A DNA stretch of 30,586 bases from JBECKQ01 sp040235375 (GTDB taxonomy: Bacteria; Planctomycetota; Phycisphaerae; UBA1845), in the NCBI GenBank assembly GCA_040235375.1, contig JBECKQ010000048.1:1-30586 (forward strand). Reading direction: 5' to 3'. How positions within the stretch are numbered: the first letter of the stretch is position 1; every line of letters begins with the position of its first letter. Made by a program: the position numbers and the translations under genes. Of the stretch, positions 15,957 to 23,611 are shown piece by piece. The notes below the pieces were generated by a model that was not told the DNA's origin, searched no databases, and saw only the letters and a program-made list of their open reading frames with translations.

Positions 15957-17432
15957 TCAAGTAAGCGCGACCTTCTTGAAGAGCCGCTTGGCCTCGCCGA
16001 CGATGTAGAACGAGCCCGTAATGCAGATGAGGTCCTCGCGCGTCACAGCACTGCCGGCGATGACCAGCGCTTCCTCGAGCGTCGGCGCGACCTGGGCCAT
16101 CTTGGTGCACTTTTCCTGGAACATCAGTAGAAGCTCGTTCGGATCGGCCGCCCGCGGGTTATGCGCCGCGGTGAAGATGATCTTGTCGGCCCCGAGCTGA
16201 ACGTGGCGGAGCATGCCGGGGATGTCCTTGTCCTTCTGGCAGGCGAAGATCACGACCATCGAGTCGTAGCTGATGGTCTGCCCGATCGCCCGCATAAGGG
16301 CCTCGACGCTTGACGCATTGTGGGCTCCATCGACGAGGATACGGGGTTCATCGCTGACGAACTCCATCCGGCCGGCGAGCCGAACGTTGGCCAGCCCCTC
16401 GATGGCCTTCTGATCGTCGATTTTGAAGCCACGGGCCTTTAGTGCGTCCATCATGGAGAGGGCGACGCTGCAGTTGATCGCCTGGTGCTCGCCGGGCAGG
16501 GGCACGCGCAGGTGCTCGAACCGGCTGCGGCCGGTGGTCAGCGACAGCCGCGTGTGAGGTCCGACGGGCCTGGTGGACTCGAAGCGGTAGCTCAGCTCGT
16601 TGTCCTCGCCGGGCACGCAGAAAGGCGCCTCGACCTTGGCGGCGCTGTCGCGGAGAACTGCCGCCACTTCCGGCCGCTGCGGTGCGCTCACGACCGGGAT
16701 CCCTCGCTTGATGATGCCCGCCTTCTCGGCGGCAATCTGCGGCAGCGTTGTGCCCAGCTGCCGCGTGTGATCGAGGCTGATGCTGGTGATGCCGCAGACC
16801 TCCGGACGGACGACGTTGGTCGAGTCGAGCCGGCCACCGAGGCCGGCCTCGACGACGGCGACATCCACCTCGTTCTCGGCGAACCACGTGAACGCCGCGG
16901 CGGTGACGACATCGAAGTAGGTGATCGGGCTGGACTTTGTCGCCACCTTGGCGGCGGCCGCGGCCGCCTTGGACAGGGCCTTGGTGAACTCGCGCTCGGT
17001 CGGTAGCGCGCCGTTAACGGCCATTCGCTCGCGCACGGAAATAAGGTGCGGCGACGTGTAGAGCCCGACCTTGTAGCCACAGTTGCGGAGCATGCAGGCG
17101 ACCATCGTCGCGATGCTGCCCTTGCCCTTGGTTCCGGCGATGTGGATGGTCTTCATCTGCCGCTCGGGGTGGCCGAGCTTGGTCATCAGCCGGTTCATGC
17201 GATCAAGGCGGAAGGTCCGACTGCTGTACCTGGCCGGCGGGGCCTGCTCGAAGTTGGTCAGCGACTTAAGGAAGTTGAGCGCGGAACGATAGGTGCGCAG
17301 GCTGCCGCCGTTCAATGACGACCGACCACCGTTGCTGTGCGCCGATTTCGATTTGGGCCCGGAGGGCGTCGGCGTTGAAGCGGTTCTTGATTTCTTCTTC
17401 GGCTTATCTCTTGTTGTGGCTGTACGGGACAT
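15957..17432 (-). CDS. folC: Folylpolyglutamate synthase / dihydrofolate synthase
   Basis: 491 residues. FolC adds glutamates to folates and, in many bacteria, makes dihydrofolate from dihydropteroate. Motifs: SALNFLKSLTNFE (start of the family domain, about 50-62), DRMNRLMTKLGHPE, P-loop IHIAGTKGKGSIATM (GTKGKGS at 100-106), GLYTSPHLISVRERM, TYFDVVTAAAF, VVEAGLGGRLDSTNVV, TSISLDHTRQLG, IAAEKAGIIKRG and, in the second domain, RILVDGAHNASS. The first about 45 residues are a basic, Ser/Pro/Lys-rich tail without counterpart in typical FolC. There is no Met between 1 and 79, so the tail is probably real unless a non-ATG start is used. A 400-base divergent region separates it from aroB. Confidence 0.92.
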   Translation of the reverse strand: MSRTATTRDKPKKKSRTASTPTPSGPKSKSAHSNGGRSSLNGGSLRTYRSALNFLKSLTNFEQAPPARYSSRTFRLDRMNRLMTKLGHPERQMKTIHIAGTKGKGSIATMVACMLRNCGYKVGLYTSPHLISVRERMAVNGALPTEREFTKALSKAAAAAAKVATKSSPITYFDVVTAAAFTWFAENEVDVAVVEAGLGGRLDSTNVVRPEVCGITSISLDHTRQLGTTLPQIAAEKAGIIKRGIPVVSAPQRPEVAAVLRDSAAKVEAPFCVPGEDNELSYRFESTRPVGPHTRLSLTTGRSRFEHLRVPLPGEHQAINCSVALSMMDALKARGFKIDDQKAIEGLANVRLAGRMEFVSDEPRILVDGAHNASSVEALMRAIGQTISYDSMVVIFACQKDKDIPGMLRHVQLGADKIIFTAAHNPRAADPNELLLMFQEKCTKMAQVAPTLEEALVIAGSAVTREDLICITGSFYIVGEAKRLFKKVALT

Positions 17433-17697
17433 TTCGGCGATTCACGTCTGGGTTATCGGAAATAACAGGGGTCCGACGCCTCTCCCCCCAGAACTGCGCT
17501 TCCCGACCACAAGGCCGAGCTACGGTCGATCCACACCCTACAGAGCGCTGGAAGTTGCGAATCCACACTCCTTCGTGGAATATGCCGGTAGGCGGGATGG
17601 AGCTTGCTTGCTTTCTCGTACGCTTTGTACGTTCCAGCAGCCGCCCGGGTTCCAACGGCTCCTTCCGCGGCTGAAGTCGAAGTCGTTTTCAAGCGTT

Positions 17698-17703
17698 TAT
17701 AAT
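17698..17703 (+). promoter_or_regulatory. Consensus -10 element upstream of aroB
   Basis: TATAAT is a perfect -10 hexamer in the AT-rich part of the gap, 129 bases ahead of the aroB ATG. No good -35 lies 16-18 bases upstream. It may drive aroB with a leader of about 120 bases. Confidence 0.35.
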
Positions 17704-17726
17704 ACATGAAATTAGGCTCTTTGCAA
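17699..17726 (-). promoter_or_regulatory. Candidate minus-strand promoter toward folC
   Basis: Read on the minus strand, TTGCAA (17726-17721) and TATTAT (17704-17699) are separated by 16 bases. Transcription would start near 17692 and run about 260 bases before folC, through the hairpin-rich stretch. It overlaps the plus-strand -10 of aroB, so the two directions could compete. Confidence 0.35.
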
Positions 17727-17832
17727 GCTGCGCACGCGTTACTTGCATGTAATCCGCATGTTTCTGGTCTCGACGGAGCATTCGATCGAGATCGCAACGT
17801 ATTTTCTGACAAATACTTACAGAAGAAATCCA

Positions 17833-18915
17833 ATGCGGCACCTGTCACTTCACACAATTGAGAAATCGACCCGAATTCGTGTTGGACCCGGTACAACGGG
17901 ACACATTGGAGAGTATGTCGTTGAAGGCGCTACCCCACCCCTTGTGCTCGTTTGCTCCGATGAAACCGTCGCGGAGCTCTACGCTGACACGGTGTTGAAG
18001 TCGCTTCACGACGCAGGTTTGCGGGCCGAACTCCACACCTTCCCAGCCGGCGAGGACTCGAAGTGTCTGGAGCAACTCGGCCGCTATTATGAGACCCTCG
18101 GACGCGTCCGGCTGGCTCGCGACGGCCTGCTGATCGGCCTCGGCGGCGGTGTCACGACCGATCTCACCGGGTTCGCGGCGGCAACGTGGATGCGGGGCGT
18201 CTCCTATGCCAACTGCCCCACAACCGTCGAGGCGGCAATCGACGCCGCCATCGGCGGCAAAACCGGTATCAACCACACGGCCGGCAAGAACGTCGTGGGC
18301 GCCTTCCATCAACCGGATTTGATCGTCATCGACCCGAATACGTTCACCACGCTGCCGCAGCGGGACGTGGTCGCGGGACTCGCCGAATCCGTCAAGCACG
18401 CGCTGATCAGGGATGCGGCGTTCTTCGCCTGGCACGAGGATCATGCGGACGCGATCCTGGCACTGGACCCGCCCGCCATCACAGAGCTCGTAACGCGAAA
18501 CGTGAGCATCAAGTGCGACGTCGTGGTCGCGGATGAGCGCGAGCAGGGCCAGCGAGCGATCCTGAACTTCGGCCACACCGTGGGGCACGCGCTCGAGCAT
18601 TGGTTCGGCTACGAACTGCGGCACGGCGAGGCGGTGGCCCTGGGCATGATCGCCGCCGCTCGCATATCGAGCGACCTTGGCCTGCTCGACAAGGCAGACG
18701 TTGAGCGAATCGTGCGAATTCTCGAGGTCTTCCGTCTACCGGTACGCGTGCCGAGAACCATCGACGTGGATGCCGTCATAGACCTGACGCACGGGGACAA
18801 GAAGGTCAAGGGCACGCGGCGTCACTGGGTGCTGCTGGATGCCATCGGGAAAGTGACCATTCGCAACGACGTACCGGACGGCGCCGTTCGGGATGCCGTC
18901 AATTCGCTTCAATAG
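17833..18915 (+). CDS. aroB: 3-dehydroquinate synthase
   Basis: 360 residues from ATG at 17833. The upstream in-frame ATG at 17743 would add 30 non-homologous residues from the AT-rich leader. AroB cyclises DAHP to 3-dehydroquinate, the second shikimate step, using NAD and a divalent metal. Visible: FPAGEDSK, NAD-binding GLGGGVTTDLTGFAAATWMRG (102-122), CPTT...DAAIGGKTGIN (128-147), GKNVVGAFHQP, and the metal ligands E185 (GLAESVKHALI), H248 (LNFGHTVGHALEH) and H264 (LRHGEAVALGM), followed by DKKVKG. Family members usually have GGGVxGD and L.Q/M at the positions that here read GGGVTTD and VEAA; catalytic residues are intact. The 3' end converges on tdk with a 40-base gap. Confidence 0.94.
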   Translation: MRHLSLHTIEKSTRIRVGPGTTGHIGEYVVEGATPPLVLVCSDETVAELYADTVLKSLHDAGLRAELHTFPAGEDSKCLEQLGRYYETLGRVRLARDGLLIGLGGGVTTDLTGFAAATWMRGVSYANCPTTVEAAIDAAIGGKTGINHTAGKNVVGAFHQPDLIVIDPNTFTTLPQRDVVAGLAESVKHALIRDAAFFAWHEDHADAILALDPPAITELVTRNVSIKCDVVVADEREQGQRAILNFGHTVGHALEHWFGYELRHGEAVALGMIAAARISSDLGLLDKADVERIVRILEVFRLPVRVPRTIDVDAVIDLTHGDKKVKGTRRHWVLLDAIGKVTIRNDVPDGAVRDAVNSLQ

Positions 18916-18955
18916 GCAACATTCACAACCGCATTGGTGGCCCCGCATTGGCCGT

Positions 18956-19618
18956 TCAGGCCATTTGCGCGCTGTCGATGTGCTCTTCCGGCGGGGGGGA
19001 CCAGCATTCCGGGCAACGCGGCTCGAAATCCTCCGATCCGCCGACCAGATTCCGACCGACGATCGGCGTCTTGCGATGGGTGCGAGTCGCGGGCCGGCCG
19101 CACACCGCACACTCGGCCTGCATCACCCGGACAACGCCGGCGATCTCCTTCAGCCGCTCGATGGTCGGGAACGGCAACCCCCACATGTCGAGGTCCAGCG
19201 TGGTGACGATCACGCGCTTGCCTGCACTGGCCAGCGTCTGACACACGTCGGGCAGTTCCGGATCATAGAAATGCCCCTCGTCGATCGCGATTACTTCGGC
19301 AGCGTCGGTGACGTGATCGAAAATCTCACGCGCCTTCGAGACGCAGACGGCGTCGCGGCCTTCGCCGCAGTGCGTGAGGATCCTGCTGCGCGAATAGCGG
19401 TTATCGCGGTTGTGCTTGACGACGAGGACCACCCCCTCCGGTTCCGAACGGAGGATTCGCAGCAGCGCGGTCGTTTTGCCGCTGAACATGCAGCCGCAGA
19501 CGATCTCGATCAGGCCGCGGCGCGGGGCGGCGTCCTCAACTTCGTGATCAGGATCCGGCGTCTCAGTCACGCCGCGGATTGTTGCGGCTGGCGGGCGCGG
19601 CGTCAAAGCGAGCGGCAT
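18956..19618 (-). CDS. tdk: Thymidine kinase
   Basis: 220 residues from ATG at 19618. Type II thymidine kinase of the salvage pathway. Visible: P-loop GCMFSGKT (42-49), VVLVVKHNRDNRY, IDEGHFY (112-118, catalytic Glu), VTTLDLDMWGLPF (lasso region) and the structural zinc Cys pairs CAVC (170-173) and CPEC (202-205) around RKTPIVGRNLVGG. The family start is usually near GLIEIV, so about 33 N-terminal residues are extra. The ATG shares its A with the stop of the upstream kinase gene (TGATG), pointing to translational coupling. A GTG at 19570 would be a shorter alternative. The open frame upstream of 19618 is a shadow of the kinase gene. Confidence 0.93.
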   Translation of the reverse strand: MPLALTPRPPAATIRGVTETPDPDHEVEDAAPRRGLIEIVCGCMFSGKTTALLRILRSEPEGVVLVVKHNRDNRYSRSRILTHCGEGRDAVCVSKAREIFDHVTDAAEVIAIDEGHFYDPELPDVCQTLASAGKRVIVTTLDLDMWGLPFPTIERLKEIAGVVRVMQAECAVCGRPATRTHRKTPIVGRNLVGGSEDFEPRCPECWSPPPEEHIDSAQMA

Positions 19619-22104
19619 CAGGCAAAGGGAGGTCGCTTGGTGATTTCGCTCAGGTAGCGATTGAGGCTCTCGTGCGGCACGGGTCGCTGCGAAATCTCGA
19701 TGGATCGCTTGAGGCAGCGGACGGCGTCGTCCTTGCTGCCGGCCAGCTCGTGAGCCTTCGCCTTCTGCTCCCAGGCCTCGGCTTCCATCCGTTGGTTGCC
19801 GTGCTTGATGGCCAGTTCGAGTCTTTTGTCGATCGCGTGCATGGCCGCGGCGGTGTTCCCTTCCTGCAGGTACATGTCCGCCATGTGCTCGTAGACGAGC
19901 GTGAGGCCATTCCAGAAATCGGTGCCCTCCAGCGTTTGCAGGGCCTCGTCGAAGCAGGCCTCGGCCTCGGCGAACTGACCCATAAGGCAAGCGCAGCGTC
20001 CGAGGTTCATGTGGGACACGCCGACATTCACCCGGTCGCCGATCTCCTCGGCGAGCGACCGGGCCCGGCGATAGAAGTCAGCAGCCTCCGCGTACCGCCG
20101 CTGCTTGAGCAGCACGCTGCCCATGCCGTTGTAGGGCCAGGCCAGCGAGACCAGGTCGCCGTACTTTTTGTTGATGTCGATGGCCTGGGCGAAGGCGGTC
20201 TCGGCTTCCTCGAAGCGATTCAGGCGCATGAGCACGAAGCCGAGGTTGGCCTGATACTTGGCGGTGTCAGCAAAGAAGGCCTCCTCGGCGCCGATATTCC
20301 GGGCCTTGGCGAGGAATTCGTACGCCAGGCCGTACTCGCCCTTGTAGTAGTACATCACGCCGACGTTGCCAAGGGCTTCGGCGAGTCGCCGCATGTCGCC
20401 CTCCTGCCGAGCGCGCTCCTCCTCCCGGCGGTGGTATTCGACGGCGCGGTCGTAGTCACCGATGCGCGCATAACACGCGCCGACGAGGCTGACGGCGTCG
20501 ATGAAGTCCGGATCGTCGGCCAACGCCTGGTCCGCCGCTTCGATGGCGCCCTGGTAGTCGCCGTCGGCGAACAACCGCCGACCGCGCACTAGCTTCTCCT
20601 GGGCTTCGATGCTCTGGGTTCCACGTGCTGGCGCGCCGCTGTCGGCGGAACCCTCGCGGCCGAGCGCCTCGATGAGTTCGGATGCCAGATCGTCCTCGAG
20701 GTTGAACAGTCGCGCGATAGTCCCGGAGATATTGACGGCGAGCCGCTCCGCGGCGCCACCCGCGTTGCCAACGGTGCGCGCGCTGATCCGCAGCTGATCG
20801 CCACTTCTTTGGAAGCTCCCGACCACCACCAGGCCGGCGCCCAGCAGCCGGGCGGCCGCCACAAGCTGTTCGTCGGTCGCTTCGTCGCAAGGAGCGCCGC
20901 CCTGCTGCGTCAGCAGCCTGGCCACGGCCTGCCGGTCTACCACGTTGAGACCTTCCAGCTCGCGCAGGCGATTGCTGAGATACTCCGCCACCGCGTCGCC
21001 GATCCACTCATCCGCTTCATCCCGAGACAGGTTGCGCAGGGCCATCACGGCGATTCCGCGCGGTCCGGGCTGCTGGGGCGGAGCCATCACCGGGCTGCGA
21101 ACGTCCATTCCGCTCAGGAGTGCTTCACGAAGGGCGGTCGCGGAGGTGAACCGGTGCTCGGGCTGCTTGGCGAGGCAGGTCTCCACCACGTGGCGGACCC
21201 ACGAGGGCACGCTGCGAATGACGGCGTCACACCAGACGACCGGATCGTGGCGGTGGCGGTTGGCCAGTTCGAGGACGCCCGCACCGCGGTGGGGGGGTCG
21301 GCCGGCGAGCAGGTGGTACATCGTGGCCCCGAGGCCGTAGATGTCGACCTGCGACGTGATTTCGCCGTCAAGGGCGAACTGCTCGGGCGCCATGTAATAC
21401 GGCGTGCCGAGGAGCTGGCCGTCCTGGGTCAGAGCCATGTCCATCGGACGGCCGGCGATCTTCACCAGTCCGAGGTCCATGATTTTCGGAATGCCGTCGT
21501 TGCGCAGCATGATGTTGCTGGGCTTGATGTCGCGGTGGATGAGTCCGGCAGCGTGAACGGCCGCGAGGCCATCCGCAACGTCGGCGGCCAGCGCCACAAC
21601 CTGGGCCCAACAAAGCCGGCCCGCCCCGCGGACGATGTCGCGGAGATTCTCGCCCGGCACGTACTCCATGACGAAGTACCACACGCCTTCGATGCAGTCG
21701 CAGTCGAGAACGCGGGCGACATTGCGGTGGCTGACCATGACGCCGGCGCGGGCTTCCGTACGGAGCCGGGCCTCGGCGACCTGGCGCCATTCGTCCTCCA
21801 CGTCGAGGATCTTCACCACGCATATCTGATCCAGGTGGCGGTGATGGGCGAGAAGAATGCGCCCCTGCGCCCCCGTGGCGAGGGGGCGAATGATCCGATA
21901 ACGATCGCCGCGAAGCTTCGGCCAGCCCGGCAGCGCATCCGCCTCCGCGTCCGCCTGCTGGCGCCACGTGCTGTCGTCTGCCTCCGCCACGGGCAGGGGA
22001 AAGGTGAATCCACAAGAACCACATCGCCCGAGGCGGGTGTCGCCATTGGCCGGCTGAAGGTCCTGACCGTGACAATGGGGGCAAGTCATCGCAGACTGCG
22101 CCAT
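19618..22104 (-). CDS. Zinc-ribbon Ser/Thr protein kinase with TolB-like and TPR domains
   Basis: 828 residues from ATG at 22104; ATG at 22089 is an alternative. The frame is open to 22248 but those 48 residues look non-coding. Order: zinc ribbon CPHC...CGSC (C8, C11, C28, C31); Hanks-type kinase (about 69-330) with LATGAQGR loop, Lys98 in VVKIL, HRDIKPSN (190-197), DLG (210-212) and MAPE (238-241); a TolB/FlgO-like alpha/beta domain (about 348-480: RGIAVMALRNLS, VVDRQAVARLL, GAGLVVVGSFQR); then TPRs from about 500 to 810. All catalytic residues are present. There is no membrane helix, so it is predicted to be cytoplasmic. The TPRs probably recruit partners. It is coupled to tdk, a pairing with no obvious functional logic. 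Confidence 0.9.
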   Translation of the reverse strand: MAQSAMTCPHCHGQDLQPANGDTRLGRCGSCGFTFPLPVAEADDSTWRQQADAEADALPGWPKLRGDRYRIIRPLATGAQGRILLAHHRHLDQICVVKILDVEDEWRQVAEARLRTEARAGVMVSHRNVARVLDCDCIEGVWYFVMEYVPGENLRDIVRGAGRLCWAQVVALAADVADGLAAVHAAGLIHRDIKPSNIMLRNDGIPKIMDLGLVKIAGRPMDMALTQDGQLLGTPYYMAPEQFALDGEITSQVDIYGLGATMYHLLAGRPPHRGAGVLELANRHRHDPVVWCDAVIRSVPSWVRHVVETCLAKQPEHRFTSATALREALLSGMDVRSPVMAPPQQPGPRGIAVMALRNLSRDEADEWIGDAVAEYLSNRLRELEGLNVVDRQAVARLLTQQGGAPCDEATDEQLVAAARLLGAGLVVVGSFQRSGDQLRISARTVGNAGGAAERLAVNISGTIARLFNLEDDLASELIEALGREGSADSGAPARGTQSIEAQEKLVRGRRLFADGDYQGAIEAADQALADDPDFIDAVSLVGACYARIGDYDRAVEYHRREEERARQEGDMRRLAEALGNVGVMYYYKGEYGLAYEFLAKARNIGAEEAFFADTAKYQANLGFVLMRLNRFEEAETAFAQAIDINKKYGDLVSLAWPYNGMGSVLLKQRRYAEAADFYRRARSLAEEIGDRVNVGVSHMNLGRCACLMGQFAEAEACFDEALQTLEGTDFWNGLTLVYEHMADMYLQEGNTAAAMHAIDKRLELAIKHGNQRMEAEAWEQKAKAHELAGSKDDAVRCLKRSIEISQRPVPHESLNRYLSEITKRPPFA

Positions 22105-22391
22105 TCTGTTATCCGACGAGCGCGTGGACACGGCAAACCATCCACAAGTGACGCTACTGCAATCAGCGCGTCGATGTCCAGCGGACTGCCCGTTGAGGCG
22201 CGGCGCACGAACGATTGCGCCACGAGCGCAGCGGACGCACGGTACCAATCTGTGTCCTGCGCAAAGTCTACGTCATTTTGGGCGGAACAAATACTTTGCC
22301 CTGGACCGATAATTGATGTACATAGCGACGTGCCGCGTGCAATCGTTCACGGTCGGCGATCACCGAACGAAAACTGCTTGCCAGGGAAGGC
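22105..22391. other. Divergent intergenic region upstream of the kinase and the amidase-like gene
   Basis: No supportable gene. AT-richer patch at about 22270-22325, with GATAAT at 22308-22313 as a possible plus-strand -10, but no clear -35 at the right distance. No tRNA or strong hairpin seen. Confidence 0.35.
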
Positions 22392-22946
22392 ATGGACCCG
22401 CGGAAACGGATGCTGCGAGTATGGGGCTGGCTCGTCGTCGCGATGACCGGCGGCAGTGCCCTTCTGCTCTGGCTCGAGCCGGTATCGACTCGAAAAGCCG
22501 CACCTCTTTCTCCACATCAGTGCCGCCTGCGAGCGCAGCACGCCGTCGCGTGTCCGACTCCGTTACATGACTGGGTAGGCATCGAGTTGATGGCCGTTCC
22601 GCAAGACAGGCGCCAAGGCGCTTCGCTTGCCGCCGTTCAACCCCAAAATGATGTGCATTTCCTTGTATCGACTACCGGTAATATGGTGTCCTACTCCAAC
22701 TGGTGGAACCAGCGGTGGATTGGTGGTGACCGGCAGATACGCGTCGGGTTCGTGATGCCCCAGGATTCGGAGTTACGCCGGGCGCAGATCGTCGGCCTGC
22801 GGGCACTGGTTGAAGAATTGAACACCCTGACCGCCGATCCGAGCGGGCGCGCGTCTCTGCCGATCAAGCTGGCCGGCGGGCGCGATCAGATCCCGATTGC
22901 GGCGAACCTGCTCCGGCTGATTCAGTCGTCGTCGGCGCGAGGGTGA
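22392..22946 (+). CDS. Membrane-anchored degenerate amidase/PGRP-like protein
   Basis: 184 residues. One N-terminal hydrophobic helix (about 10-28) without a clear cleavage site suggests an inner-membrane anchor with the domain outside. The rest follows the outline of the N-acetylmuramoyl-L-alanine amidase type 2 / PGRP fold: DWVGIELM at the first strand (60-67), HFLVSTTGNM (89-98), WWNQRW (104-109), VGFVMPQDSELRRAQIVGLRALVEELN (118-144). The family's first zinc ligand sits in an HHS/HHT motif on the first strand, which here reads LMAVP; His89 is kept but the later ligands are not seen. If the assignment is right it is a non-catalytic binder. The homology call is by eye and tentative. AGGGAAGG lies just before the ATG. 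Confidence 0.55.
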   Translation: MDPRKRMLRVWGWLVVAMTGGSALLLWLEPVSTRKAAPLSPHQCRLRAQHAVACPTPLHDWVGIELMAVPQDRRQGASLAAVQPQNDVHFLVSTTGNMVSYSNWWNQRWIGGDRQIRVGFVMPQDSELRRAQIVGLRALVEELNTLTADPSGRASLPIKLAGGRDQIPIAANLLRLIQSSSARG

Positions 22947-23064
22947 CCTCGAATCGTTGGCGAAGTGGTGGCAATCCGGTGTTAGGATTGGCAGTCCCCG
23001 GCGTGGGTACACGAAGGGCCGGATCCCGGAAAACCGGGTCAAGAAGGCCCGCGGCGTGTGAAGC

Positions 23065-23343
23065 TCAGGCAGTCACATCGAGCACCATCCCCAACGCCCC
23101 GTTGCCGCCTGCTTCGAGATCGGCCTGTTGCGTCCGATCGGACTCGCCCGAGGTGAATGTCCGATCGCGATTGTCGACCTGCAACATGACTGACTCGACC
23201 GCCTTGTGCAGGACCTTGTTGACGGCCTGTTCGGAACTGAGGACGGGCGCCAGATTGCTGCCATCCGCTTCTGTCGCGGCGCGCTGTGTGGTGGCCAGGC
23301 GCGACGTTTCGGCAGCGCCGGCCGCGTTCACCAAGCCTACCAT
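23065..23343 (-). CDS. Small hypothetical protein
   Basis: 92 residues from ATG at 23343. The start is set by AAGGGAG (minus strand, 23359-23353), 9 bases upstream; the frame is open to 23394 but the extra residues are unlikely. Composition is Ala/Thr/Ser/Glu-rich with no signal peptide or membrane helix: MVGLVNAAGAAETSRLATTQ, then a probable helix SSEQAVNKVLHKAVESVMLQVDN and a flexible TFTSGESDRTQQADLEAGG stretch. I recognise no family. It is divergent from the giant coiled-coil gene and could share its regulatory region. Confidence 0.55.
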   Translation of the reverse strand: MVGLVNAAGAAETSRLATTQRAATEADGSNLAPVLSSEQAVNKVLHKAVESVMLQVDNRDRTFTSGESDRTQQADLEAGGNGALGMVLDVTA

Positions 23344-23352
23344 GACAGACAG

Positions 23353-23359
23353 CTCCCTT
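23353..23359 (-). promoter_or_regulatory. Strong ribosome binding site of the 92-residue protein
   Basis: AAGGGAG on the minus strand, 9 bases from ATG 23343. In a genome region where most starts lack a good Shine-Dalgarno, this supports the small gene as real. Confidence 0.55.
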
Positions 23360-23410
23360 CCCTCAATGGCGACGCCAGGCGTCGCCTCGTACACCTACGT
23401 CAATGAGCTA

Positions 23411-23535
23411 CGATATCGGTTCAGTCACGGCAAACACCGTGGGCCCAAGACCCGGCTGAGCACCCTTCTCAGTCGAGTTGCGGGCCGAAACCGCCGCCCG
23501 ATAACTCCAGCCACCCCCTTCCTGTTCCGATATCG
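23411..23535 (+). ncRNA. Candidate structured leader upstream of the ATPase/coiled-coil gene
   Basis: A 9-bp stem, CGATATCGG (23411-23419) with CCGATATCG (23527-23535), would close a region holding further stems: CACGG/CCGTG (23426-23430, 23437-23441) and GGCCC/GGGCC (23442-23446, 23482-23486) enclosing CTGAG/CTCAG (23456-23460, 23468-23472). The arrangement ends 76 bases before the ATG at 23612. I compared it mentally with c-di-GMP-I (it has GGCAAACAC but lacks GACGCAAAGCC) and other riboswitches without a match. The 8-bp core CGATATCG is itself palindromic, so the two copies could instead be protein binding sites. Confidence 0.3.
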
Positions 23536-23598
23536 CCAGCGCGCGCAGCGAATTATCGCCACCGACGGGTGAGCGCGCGCGGATCCACCAGCATCCCC

Positions 23599-23604
23599 AA
23601 GGGG
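23599..23604 (+). promoter_or_regulatory. Ribosome binding site of the ATPase/coiled-coil gene
   Basis: AAGGGG, 7 bases before ATG 23612; good spacing and strength, and it fixes this start. Confidence 0.6.
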
Positions 23605-23611
23605 ACCAGGC

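Larger units (their letters stand above)
17433..17832. other. Hairpin-rich divergent gap between folC and aroB; possible structured RNA or long folC leader
   Basis: No protein-coding frame is convincing here. Several perfect stems occur in plus-strand coordinates: GTTAT/ATAAC (17452-17456, 17462-17466); CTTCC/GGAAG (17499-17503, 17550-17554) enclosing CGACC/GGTCG (17504-17508, 17524-17528); TCCAC/GTGGA (17562-17566, 17575-17579); CGTAC/GTACG (17617-17621, 17627-17631); and CAGCCGC/GCGGCTG (17638-17644, 17667-17673). On the minus strand they lie between a promoter candidate near 17700 and the folC start. The stretch 17675-17832 is clearly AT-richer. I could not match it to 6S RNA, tmRNA, SRP RNA, RNase P RNA or a known riboswitch by eye. 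Confidence 0.35.

Noticed and set aside
17433..17700. 6S RNA, tmRNA, SRP RNA or RNase P RNA in the hairpin-rich gap
   Set aside because: None of their conserved sequence blocks could be found on either strand; kept only as an unclassified candidate.
17453..17896. Minus-strand frame of 147 codons in the folC/aroB gap
   Set aside because: It runs over the aroB start and promoter region, has no motif, and the same stretch is better explained by hairpins.
18946..18970. Terminator between aroB and tdk
   Set aside because: Only a 5-bp TGGCC/GGCCA stem that runs into the tdk coding end; no T-run.
20809..22446. Plus-strand open frame of 545 codons opposite the kinase
   Set aside because: Antisense of the kinase domain; composition is His/Arg/Ala-rich without motifs.
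23421..23486. Possible c-di-GMP-I riboswitch (GGCAAAC present)
   Set aside because: The second conserved block GACGCAAAGCC and the tetraloop-receptor layout are missing.
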